Shown one piece after another: positions 1 to 5,020 of a stretch of 5,792 nucleotides of DNA. Positions within the stretch are counted from its first letter, which is position 1. The number at the start of each line of letters is the position of its first letter. The stretch covers positions 1 to 5,792 of the forward strand of contig JAKLHH010000550.1 in assembly GCA_022710245.1 (NCBI GenBank). The letters run 5' to 3'. The position numbers and the translations under genes were made by a program. The notes below the pieces were generated by a model. It saw only the letters and a program-made list of their open reading frames with translations. It was not told the origin of the DNA and did no database searches. This DNA comes from Myxococcota bacterium. GTDB lineage: Bacteria; Myxococcota; Polyangia; GCA-2747355; JAKLHH01.

Positions 1-99
1 GGCCAGCAGCGCAAGTTTACAGGCGTTTTTTCCCTGAAACCGCGGCGGTGGGCGAGCGCGACGCAGGTGAGGTGGGACACATGCGGCCCGCGGTCGAGG
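1..99. other. Gene-free left edge downstream of the LolA-family gene
   Basis: No convincing coding region is seen in these bases. This is the 3' flank of the minus-strand LolA-family gene, whose stop lies at 100-102. The only structure is an AT-rich imperfect inverted repeat at 15-40, listed separately. Overlapping plus-strand reading frames that begin here run antisense to the LolA-family gene and have arginine-rich or low-complexity translations, as expected for shadow frames in GC-rich DNA. Confidence 0.6.
15..40. repeat. AT-rich imperfect inverted repeat (possible hairpin)
   Basis: Arm GTTTaCAGG (15-23) can pair with CCTGAAAC (33-40), giving eight base pairs with one bulged A. The loop is about 9 nt and contains a run of six T (26-31). 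It lies about 60 bp past the LolA-family stop and is one of very few AT-rich spots in the window. The T-run is in the loop rather than after the stem, so it is not a canonical intrinsic terminator on either strand. It could belong to a gene left of the window. Its function is unknown. Confidence 0.3.
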
Positions 100-741
100 T
101 CAGCGGAAGAGCTTGTCGGGGAGGGGGACGTTGCGGCGCGCCGCGCCGAGCTCGATCCGGGTGGTGTCGCCCTCGATCTGCACCACCAGGATCCGCCGCG
201 GCGACAGGTCGGGCGCGAGCTCGACGTCGATCGAGCGGAGGTGCTTGACGAGCGCGGGGGTGCGCGGGACCAGGTGGAGCTCCAGCTTGCCGGCGGAGCG
301 CCGGAGCGTGAGCTGGTAGTCACGCCGCAGCTCGTCCGCGGGCCGCACCCCGAACCAGAAGAGGACCTGGCCGATGAGCGAGCTCACTGCGCTGCCGGCG
401 CGCAGATCGAAGCGGCGCGCCGGCTCTCCGGGGACGCGGAACTGCCCTCGTTGACCGTCGACGAGGAGCAGCGCGGCGTCCGGCGCGAAGGTCTCCCAGC
501 GCAGGCTGTCGGGGCGACGGAAGGAGAGCTCGCCCCGGGTGGTCACCTCCTGCTTGAAGAGCGCGAGCCTCTTGTGCTGGGTGAAGCTCGCCTGCAGCGT
601 CCGTGTCTTCGCGCCGGCGGCGACCACGCGGGACAGGAGCTGATCGAGCTCCGAGCCCCCCGCCAGCGCGGGCGCGCAGGGCAGCAGGATGGCGAGCGCC
701 GCGAGCGCCGGCAGGAGGCTTGGCCCACCAGCAAGTGGCAT
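100..741 (-). CDS. LolA-family periplasmic lipid/lipoprotein carrier protein
   Basis: Predicted 213-residue secreted protein, close to the length of LolA precursors (about 200). Residues 1-27 form a signal peptide: a hydrophobic alanine/leucine stretch ending in ALA before GGSELD, so cleavage is likely after A27. The mature protein has the LolA opening pattern: an amphipathic helix, then LQASFTQHKRLALFKQE (about 49-65), RGELSFRRPDSLRWE (about 69-83) and FAPDAALLLVDG (about 85-96), which form the start of the half-barrel. Family members carry lipoproteins or other lipids across the periplasm. The ATG at 741 is chosen because it begins the signal peptide and lies 8 bp after the ACP stop; there is no strong Shine-Dalgarno, so translation probably depends on the ACP gene. 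Because it sits beside an aryl-polyene-type ACP, it may be a pathway-specific LolA paralogue rather than the housekeeping lolA, so no symbol is given. The family call is firm; the substrate is inference. Confidence 0.85.
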   Translation of the reverse strand: MPLAGGPSLLPALAALAILLPCAPALAGGSELDQLLSRVVAAGAKTRTLQASFTQHKRLALFKQEVTTRGELSFRRPDSLRWETFAPDAALLLVDGQRGQFRVPGEPARRFDLRAGSAVSSLIGQVLFWFGVRPADELRRDYQLTLRRSAGKLELHLVPRTPALVKHLRSIDVELAPDLSPRRILVVQIEGDTTRIELGAARRNVPLPDKLFR

Positions 742-749
742 GATGGGGA

Positions 750-1028
750 TCAGCCGGCGTGAGGCTGCGCGCCGTCGCCGCGGTTCTCCGCGACGAACGC
801 CGCGAGCGCGCTGACCGAGGCGAAGGCGCGGCGGCCGACCTGCTCGTCGGCGATGGACAGGCGGTAGCGGCGCTCGAGCGCGACGGTGAGCTCGAGCGCG
901 TCGATGGAGTCGAGGCCGAGGCCGGCGCCGAAGAGCGGCTGATCGGCGTCGATGCCCTCGGGCGTCACCTCTTCCAGCTTCAAGGTCTCGATGATGAGCG
1001 CCTTGATCTCTTGCTTCAGATCGTCCAT
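750..1028 (-). CDS. Acyl carrier protein, aryl-polyene type
   Basis: Predicted 92-residue acyl carrier protein. The phosphopantetheine attachment motif is GLGLDSIDALEL (about 36-47), with Ser41 as the serine that carries the prosthetic group; the family's four-helix layout fits the rest. The N-terminus (MDDLKQEIKALIIETLKLEEVTPEGI...PLFGAGLGLDSIDALEL, split here by the dots) resembles the stand-alone ACPs of aryl-polyene clusters more than FAS AcpP, which typically has GADSLD at this site. It would hold growing acyl or polyene chains as thioesters in the cytoplasm. The ATG at 1028 is chosen because GGGAAGGAC precedes it and translation starts directly at the family's first helix; an upstream GTG at 1064 would add a charged 12-residue leader. 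It is first in an apparent two-gene unit with the LolA-family gene and divergent from the deacetylase. The C-terminal tail (RGDGAQPHAG) is short and probably unstructured. The ACP call is very firm; the pathway is inference. Confidence 0.92.
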   Translation of the reverse strand: MDDLKQEIKALIIETLKLEEVTPEGIDADQPLFGAGLGLDSIDALELTVALERRYRLSIADEQVGRRAFASVSALAAFVAENRGDGAQPHAG

Positions 1029-1161
1029 GTCCTTCCCGTTCGTGCGTGTCCTGCGGCCCGGCACACAATCGCTGCGCCCGCGCTGCAGCGGTGATAATAG
1101 TACGGGCGCGGGCGCGCCGCCATGGCAGGCGTCACAGGCCGCCGCTCGCTACGAGGACTTC
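1029..1161. promoter_or_regulatory. Divergent intergenic spacer between ACP and deacetylase genes
   Basis: This 133-bp gap separates two divergently oriented starts, so it should hold promoters for both directions. The only AT-rich patch is gtgataatagta (1091-1102). It contains GATAAT (1093-1098, plus strand, five of six matches to TATAAT) and TATTAT (1099-1094, minus strand, also five of six). I see no good -35 hexamer at the right distance on either strand. A 10-bp palindrome, CGCTGCAGCG (1081-1090), sits beside it and could be an operator or chance. The deacetylase ribosome site is probably GAGGA (1153-1157), which is rather close to its ATG. The spacer role is reliable; the exact promoter elements are weakly supported. 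Confidence 0.35.
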
Positions 1162-1965
1162 ATGCGCGCGGTCCGTGCCTTCGCCGGGGGACGTCTGCTG
1201 CTGGCTGGCCTCTGGCTGGCCGGTCTGGGGGCGCTGGCGGCCGCGCTGCTCGGGCGCCTCCCGCGCTCGCCGCTCCTGGCGGGAGGGCTCGTCGTCGCGC
1301 TCCTGGTCAGCATCGCCGTCGGGGTGATGTGGCAGCGCTGCGGCTTCTTCGCGCGGCCCGTGCTCCGCGCGCGCGGGGTCCCCGGCCAGCTCGCGCTCAC
1401 CTTCGACGACGGCCCCGACCCCGAGGTGACGCCGCGCGTGCTGGAGCTGCTGGCGGCGGCGGGACAGCGCGCGACCTTCTTCGCCATCGGCGAGCGCGTG
1501 GCGCGGCACCCGGAGCTGGCCCGCCGCATCGTCGAGGAGGGGCACGAGCTCGCCAACCACTCCTTCGGGCACGCGTGGCACCTCGGCCTCTGGCCCTGGC
1601 GCGCGGTGGCGGCGGAGCTCGAGCGCGCCTCGCGGACCCTGGCCGAGGCGAGCGGGCACGCGCCGCGGTTCTTCCGGCCGCCCGCCGCGGTGCTGACGCC
1701 GCGCATCGCCGCCGGAGCGCGGCGCGCGGGGCTCACGCTGGTCGGCTACTCGCTGCGCTCGCTCGACGGGTCGGCCGTCGTGCCCGCGGACCACGTGATG
1801 AGGCGCCTGCGCCGGGGGCTCTCCGAGGGAGCGATCCTGGTGCTGCACGACGCGCGCGTCGACGGGCGCGCACCAGCCTCGCTCGGGCTCCTGCCGGAGC
1901 TCCTCGAGGAGCTCCGGCGGCGCGGGCTGCGCAGCGTCACGCTCTCCGCGCTCCTCGCCGACTGA
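1162..1965 (+). CDS. Membrane-anchored polysaccharide deacetylase (CE4/NodB family)
   Basis: Predicted 267-residue protein. Two hydrophobic segments (about 12-31 and 38-56) are followed by a basic linker and a NodB-type domain from about residue 75. CE4 motifs are present in order: LTFDDGPDPEVTP (about 79-91, catalytic-base and metal aspartates D82/D83), NHSFGH (132-137, metal histidines H133/H137), FRPPAAVLTP (171-180, R172), YSLRSLDGS (196-204) and ILVLHD (225-230, H229). These enzymes are metal-dependent and remove N- or O-acetyl (sometimes formyl) groups from polysaccharides, peptidoglycan or lipid-linked sugars. Motif 3 has RPPA where many members have RPPYG or RPPFG; otherwise the site looks complete. 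The ATG at 1162 places the first membrane segment near the N-terminus and has GAGGA about 4 nt upstream; the longer upstream frame would run over the antisense ACP gene. It is the only plus-strand gene, divergent from the ACP and convergent with birA. The family is clear; the substrate is unknown. Confidence 0.88.
   Translation: MRAVRAFAGGRLLLAGLWLAGLGALAAALLGRLPRSPLLAGGLVVALLVSIAVGVMWQRCGFFARPVLRARGVPGQLALTFDDGPDPEVTPRVLELLAAAGQRATFFAIGERVARHPELARRIVEEGHELANHSFGHAWHLGLWPWRAVAAELERASRTLAEASGHAPRFFRPPAAVLTPRIAAGARRAGLTLVGYSLRSLDGSAVVPADHVMRRLRRGLSEGAILVLHDARVDGRAPASLGLLPELLEELRRRGLRSVTLSALLAD
1893..1918. repeat. Perfect 26-bp palindrome inside the 3' end of the deacetylase gene
   Basis: The left half gccggagctcctc is followed directly by its exact reverse complement gaggagctccggc. 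The centre falls between 1905 and 1906, and the symmetry ends at both sides (T1892 against G1919). It encodes the alternating PELLEELR stretch of the deacetylase and begins about 70 bp before that gene's stop. As RNA it could fold into a hairpin of about 11 bp with a 4-nt loop, in either direction. There is no T-run after it on either strand. It could be a bidirectional transcription barrier between the converging deacetylase and birA genes, a protein-binding site, or a by-product of GC-rich codon use. Confidence 0.6.
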
Positions 1966-1983
1966 CACGGAGGTAGGAGTGGA

Positions 1984-2979
1984 TCAGCCGCCCGAGGACA
2001 TCGGAGGCAGCTCGAGATCCCCCGCGCTGACGATCTCCTCCCGCCCGCCCTCGCGGCGCAGGCGGAGCGCGCCGCGCGCGTCGAGGCCGAGCGCGACGCC
2101 GCGCACGCGCTCGCGCCCGAGGCTGACGGTCACCGTCTGCCCGATCCAGTCCTTGGCGAAGCCGAGCCACGCCTCGATCACCGGCTCGGGCCCGTCGGTG
2201 AAGAGCCGGTCGATCCACCGCTCGAGCGCGCCCAGCACGGACGCCAGCACGAGCCCGCGCCGCACCGGCGTGCCGCGCTCGACGGCGAGCGAGGTGGCGC
2301 GCGTCGCCAGCTCGGAGGGGAAGGCCGTGCTGTTCACGTTGAGCCCCACCCCGAGCACCAGGTGGCGCAGGCGGCCAGGCTCGGCGCTCAGCTCGACGAG
2401 GATGCCGGCGAGCTTCTTGCCATCATAGAGGAGATCGTTGGGCCACTTCACCAGCGGCGGACGGCCAACGAAGCCGCGGACGCCCTCGGCCAGCCCGACC
2501 GCCGCTGCCAGGCTGAGCGGCGGCGAGGCCGCCGGGTCGATCTCGGGCCGGAGCAGCGCCGAGAAGTAGAGGTTCTCCCCTGGCGGCGAGAACCAGGCGC
2601 GCCCCAGGCGACCGCGACCGCCCTGCTGCGCCTCGGCCAGCACCACGGTCCCGTGCGGGGCGCCGTCGGCCGCCAGCCTCGCGGCCTCGTCGTTGGTGGA
2701 GCCGAGCCGCGCGTGCCGGAAGTAGACACGCCCCAGCCAGGTGGTGCCGAGGAGCGGCAGCACCGCGCGGGCGTCGAGGGAGTCGGGCTCGGCGACCAGG
2801 CGGTAGCCGCGGTTGTGCACCGCCTCCAGCTCGTACCCGCGCTCGCGCAGCGCGGCGATCCGCTTGCCCACCGCCGCGCGGCTGACACCGAGCAGCTCGG
2901 CCAGCTCGCTGCCCGACACGAACTGGCCAGCCGCCTCCCGCAGCCGCTCCAGCAGACGCTCCTCGCGTTCGGCGCTCAC
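1984..2979 (-). CDS. birA: Bifunctional biotin-protein ligase / biotin operon repressor BirA
   Basis: Predicted 331 residues, close to the 321 of E. coli BirA. It makes biotinyl-5'-AMP from biotin and ATP and transfers biotin to a lysine of carrier proteins such as the acetyl-CoA carboxylase BCCP subunit. Residues about 22-46 form a winged helix-turn-helix (SELAELLGVSRAAVGKRI), followed by the wing region ending in HNRGYRL. The ligase domain shows STNDEA (94-99), QQGGRGRLGRAW (118-129, the biotin/AMP-binding loop), KWPNDL (178-183), KKLAGILVE (188-196) and GVGLNVN (210-216), then a small C-terminal beta domain. The HTH makes it a class II ligase able to repress biotin genes, though no biotin operator or biotin synthesis gene is visible here. 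The GTG at 2979 is chosen because GGGAGAGAG lies just upstream; the same frame extends to 3075 but encodes a Cys/Arg-rich stretch foreign to the family. It follows nadC, a common bacterial neighbour, and converges on the deacetylase with an 18-bp gap. Confidence 0.95.
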   Translation of the reverse strand: MSAEREERLLERLREAAGQFVSGSELAELLGVSRAAVGKRIAALRERGYELEAVHNRGYRLVAEPDSLDARAVLPLLGTTWLGRVYFRHARLGSTNDEAARLAADGAPHGTVVLAEAQQGGRGRLGRAWFSPPGENLYFSALLRPEIDPAASPPLSLAAAVGLAEGVRGFVGRPPLVKWPNDLLYDGKKLAGILVELSAEPGRLRHLVLGVGLNVNSTAFPSELATRATSLAVERGTPVRRGLVLASVLGALERWIDRLFTDGPEPVIEAWLGFAKDWIGQTVTVSLGRERVRGVALGLDARGALRLRREGGREEIVSAGDLELPPMSSGG

Positions 2980-3132
2980 GATCTCTCTCCCATCTTGCTC
3001 ACCGCACTCCCTTCCGCGCGTCCTGCAGCTGCATGTTGCCTCGCCTCCCCGGCGCGGGCAATGGCCTGAACGCATGCCCGGTCCTCGCGTCCCCGCTGCG
3101 GACTCCGGGATCAGGCAGCGGCCCGGCTCCGC
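2980..3132 (-). other. nadC-birA intergenic leader with a possible 11-codon ORF
   Basis: This 153-bp gap is long for two co-directional housekeeping genes in otherwise compact DNA. On the minus strand it holds a short frame from ATG 3034 to TGA 2999 (MQLQDARKGVR). That ATG has a purine-rich GGGGAGGCGAGG stretch a few bases upstream, so it could be translated, but eleven codons in GC-rich DNA are expected by chance. No convincing promoter or terminator is seen. The same DNA is open in the birA frame back to 3075. The gap may carry a birA-specific promoter or leader, or simply be non-functional spacer. Confidence 0.3.
2983..2991 (-). promoter_or_regulatory. Ribosome binding site that fixes the birA GTG start
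   Basis: On the minus strand GGGAGAGAG ends 3 nt before the GTG at 2979, with the GGGAG core about 7 nt away. This purine run supports the GTG start over the longer reading frame that begins at 3075. An ATG within the same stretch (2993) is out of frame and hits TGA after five codons, with that TGA overlapping the birA GTG. Confidence 0.55.
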
Positions 3133-3999
3133 TCAGGCGTCCAGCTCGAGCGAGAGATCGACCGCCGGCGCCGAGTGGGTCAGCGCTCCGACGGAGATGA
3201 TCTGGGCGCCCGCCTCGGCGAAGGCGCGCAGCGTGGCGAGCGTGACCCCGCCCGAGATCTCGAGGAGCGCGCGCCGACCCACGGCGCGGACCACCTCGGC
3301 GACCTGCGGCGGCGACATGTTGTCGAGGAGCAGCGCCTCGGCTCCGGCCGCGAGCGCCTCCTCGGCGGCGGCCAGGCTCTCCACCTCCACCTCGACGCGG
3401 AGCGGGTGCGGGGCGCGCGCGCGGGCGCGGCGCACCGCCTCGCCGACTCCGCCGCAGGCGACGATGTGGTTGTCCTTGATCAGGATGCCGGAGCCGAGGT
3501 CGGGGCGATGGTTGAAGCCGCCGCCGACGCGGACGGCGTACTTGTCGAGCACCCGCCAGCCCGGGATCGTCTTGCGCGTCTCGACCACGCGCGCGCCGGT
3601 GCCCGCCACCTCCGCCACGTAGCGCCGCGCCAGCGTGGCCACCCCCGAGAGGCGCATGAGGAAGTTGAGGAGCGTCCGCTCGACGCGCAGGATGGCGCCC
3701 ACCGGCCCCCGGACCCTGGCCAGCGCCGCCCCCGGCGCGGCGTCCGCCCCCTCGGGGAGCAGCCGCTCGAGGACCAGCGCGGGGTCGGCGCGGCGAAGCA
3801 GCCACTCCGCCACCGGCAGCCCGCAGACGACCACGGGCACCCGGCAGATCACCGCGCCGCTGCCGGCGCGCTCCTCGCCGAGCACCTCGGTGGTCACATC
3901 GCCCCGGCCGAGGTCCTCCTCGAGCGCGAGGTCGATCAGCGCCCCGATGGCCGGGGTCCAGGAGAGCACCGCGGTGGTCCCGGGCGTCCCGTCTGACAT
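3133..3999 (-). CDS. nadC: Nicotinate-nucleotide pyrophosphorylase (carboxylating), quinolinate phosphoribosyltransferase
   Basis: Predicted 288 residues, typical for NadC. In the cytoplasm it converts quinolinate and PRPP to nicotinate mononucleotide, CO2 and pyrophosphate, the entry of de novo NAD synthesis. Family motifs occur throughout: [12 protein letters not shown] (about 27-38), [16 protein letters not shown] (107-122), [10 protein letters not shown] (140-149, quinolinate/phosphate-binding Arg and Lys), [13 protein letters not shown] (153-165), [12 protein letters not shown] (167-178), EVEVES (203-208), LLDNM (224-228), EISGGV (247-252) and [17 protein letters not shown] (269-285). 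No key residue looks missing. The ATG at 3999 is fixed by a strong GAGGAGGAG site just upstream. The frame stays open to 4149, but that extension is a low-complexity translation of the tandem repeat. It lies upstream of birA and downstream of the CPBP protease gene; nadA and nadB are not in the window. Confidence 0.96.
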   Translation of the reverse strand: MSDGTPGTTAVLSWTPAIGALIDLALEEDLGRGDVTTEVLGEERAGSGAVICRVPVVVCGLPVAEWLLRRADPALVLERLLPEGADAAPGAALARVRGPVGAILRVERTLLNFLMRLSGVATLARRYVAEVAGTGARVVETRKTIPGWRVLDKYAVRVGGGFNHRPDLGSGILIKDNHIVACGGVGEAVRRARARAPHPLRVEVEVESLAAAEEALAAGAEALLLDNMSPPQVAEVVRAVGRRALLEISGGVTLATLRAFAEAGAQIISVGALTHSAPAVDLSLELDA

Positions 4000-4002
4000 C
4001 TG

Positions 4003-4011
4003 CTCCTCCTC
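4003..4011 (-). promoter_or_regulatory. Strong Shine-Dalgarno sequence of nadC
   Basis: GAGGAGGAG on the minus strand places a GGAGG core about 5 nt before the ATG at 3999. It is the clearest ribosome binding site in the window. It decides the nadC start against the longer open frame that runs back through the upstream repeats. Confidence 0.75.
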
Positions 4012-4042
4012 GCCGCGCGCCTCCGCGGCGGCGACAGTTGCT

Positions 4043-4137
4043 GGTCGCGGCAGCTTCGCCCGACCGCCCGACCTGGGCGGCGCCGCGGCCGGTGTCGGTC
4101 GTGGCAGCCTCGCCCGACCGCCCTGGGCGGCGCCGCG
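4043..4137. repeat. Imperfect direct repeat (two units) in the CPBP-nadC spacer
   Basis: Unit A (4043-4087) and unit B (4097-4137) share the order ggtcg(c/t)ggcagc, (t/c)tcgcccgaccgccc, then ctgggcggcgccgcg. Unit B lacks four bases (cgac) present in unit A and has two substitutions, C to T and T to C. A nine-base linker separates them. Each unit can also form a short GC hairpin (for example ccgcc with ggcgg around 4119-4131). The surrounding 158-bp spacer (4000-4157) has no gene. The repeat lies 44 bp or more upstream of the nadC start, so it could be leader RNA structure or a protein-binding array. It could also be a neutral tandem duplication. Confidence 0.7.
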
Positions 4138-4157
4138 ATAATCTACCACGGGGGCCT

Positions 4158-5018
4158 TCAGAAGAAGATCGTGTGCAGGAGCTCGCTGACGAGGTTGCTC
4201 GCCGCGTGGAAGAGGACTCCGGCGAGGATCGAGCCGGTCGCCTGGCGCATCCAGCCGAAGAGCAGCGCGGGGAAGAAGACCGCGAGCCGCAGCGGGTTGA
4301 AGTCGACCAGGAGGTGCCCCAGGGCGAAGAGCACCGAGGCGACGACCAGCGACGGGCCCACCGCCACGTCGAGGAGCTTGCGCCGCGAGGGCCAGACGCC
4401 CTCGAGGCGGCTCTGCACGTAGCCGCGGAAGAAATACTCCTCGGGGAGCGCGACCACGACGAGCTGCGCGAGGACCAGCTGGCCGAAGGCCTTCGGCAGC
4501 CGCAGGCGCGCCCGCGACCAGCTCCCGACGAAGCGGCGGCAGACGGAGCGGAGCTGCAGCGGGAGCCAGCGGCCGGCACCCGCCCAGCCGCAGGTCACCC
4601 GGTAGTAGCCGTAGAGCCCGAGGGTGAAGAGCGGGAAGACGATCACGCTGGCGGCGAGGAAGAGCAAGAGCCCGCGCCCGATCGGCTGCAGGGTGAGCCC
4701 GTAGGCGACGAAGTCCTCGCGCCGGCGGAGCAGGAGCCCCGTCGGCAAGTAGAGGAAGACGGCGGCGATCAGCGCGTGGAGGTTGCGGGCGATGAAGGGC
4801 ACCGGGCCGCGGAGCTGCCAGAGGACGGCGCAGATCAGGGTCGCCACCCCGAAGACCCCGAGGACCTCGACGAGGAGGCCGCGGCGGCTCTTCGGTGCCA
4901 TGGCGGGTCGATCTGCGTCTCCGCCGGGCTGCGCAGAGGGCGCGCCGGTCTGGCGGGTTGCGCCCGGGCGCTGCTCGCCGGCGCCGGTCGGAGGCGCAGC
5001 GGGGTCGCGGCCCTTCAT
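4158..5018 (-). CDS. CPBP-family intramembrane glutamic protease (CAAX/Rce1-like)
   Basis: Predicted 286-residue integral membrane protein. It shows the three family motifs: EEYFFRG (193-199, the EExxxR signature with E193, E194, R198), FALGH (231-235, FxxxH with H235) and HAASN (271-275, HxxxN with H271 and N275). These place two glutamates, two histidines and an asparagine in the membrane-embedded active site of ABI/Rce1-type proteases. Hydrophobic segments lie at roughly 48-68, 78-98, 114-138, 177-191, 219-238, 244-258 and 262-278. Residues 1-40 are Pro/Ala/Gly-rich and probably disordered. The ATG at 5018 overlaps the stop of the upstream synthase-like gene (TGATG), implying coupled translation. 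Met40 (ATG at 4901) is an alternative start that would remove the disordered tail but has no clear ribosome site. Family members cut prenylated proteins, bacteriocin-related peptides or, in myxobacteria, C-terminal sorting tags; the substrate here is unknown. The family call is firm. Confidence 0.88.
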   Translation of the reverse strand: MKGRDPAAPPTGAGEQRPGATRQTGAPSAQPGGDADRPAMAPKSRRGLLVEVLGVFGVATLICAVLWQLRGPVPFIARNLHALIAAVFLYLPTGLLLRRREDFVAYGLTLQPIGRGLLLFLAASVIVFPLFTLGLYGYYRVTCGWAGAGRWLPLQLRSVCRRFVGSWSRARLRLPKAFGQLVLAQLVVVALPEEYFFRGYVQSRLEGVWPSRRKLLDVAVGPSLVVASVLFALGHLLVDFNPLRLAVFFPALLFGWMRQATGSILAGVLFHAASNLVSELLHTIFF

Positions 5019-5020
5019 CA
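5016..5020 (-). other. TGATG stop/start overlap joining the synthase-like and protease genes
   Basis: On the minus strand the synthase-like gene ends with TGA (5020-5018) and the ATG of the protease begins at the last base of that stop. One-base overlaps of this kind usually mean translational coupling by ribosome re-initiation. No good Shine-Dalgarno precedes the ATG, which fits coupling. A GTG directly before the ATG (5021) is an equally possible start. Confidence 0.6.

Noticed and set aside
67..762. 231-residue plus-strand open frame
   Set aside because: It is antisense to the LolA-family gene, rich in Glu/Arg/Ala, and resembles no protein family; it is a shadow of the real gene.
952..1965. 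Longer 337-residue deacetylase starting at 952
   Set aside because: The extension would overlap the ACP gene on the opposite strand and put 70 unrelated residues before the membrane anchor.
1984..3075. Longer 363-residue BirA starting at 3075
   Set aside because: The additional 32 residues are Cys/Arg-rich and absent from the family. The GTG at 2979 has a purine-rich ribosome site and gives a normal BirA length.
4043..4137. CRISPR array
   Set aside because: There are only two imperfect units with a nine-base linker and a length difference. There are no unique spacers of regular size and no cas genes.
3133..4149. Longer 338-residue NadC starting at 4149
   Set aside because: The extra 50 residues are Pro/Arg/Ala low complexity translated from the tandem repeat. 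A strong Shine-Dalgarno lies directly before the ATG at 3999, and 288 residues is the usual NadC size.
2999..4579. 526-residue minus-strand open frame overlapping nadC and the protease in another frame
   Set aside because: Its translation is Arg/Gly/Ser/Ala-rich and shows no domain. The nadC and CPBP frames in the same DNA have full family motifs.
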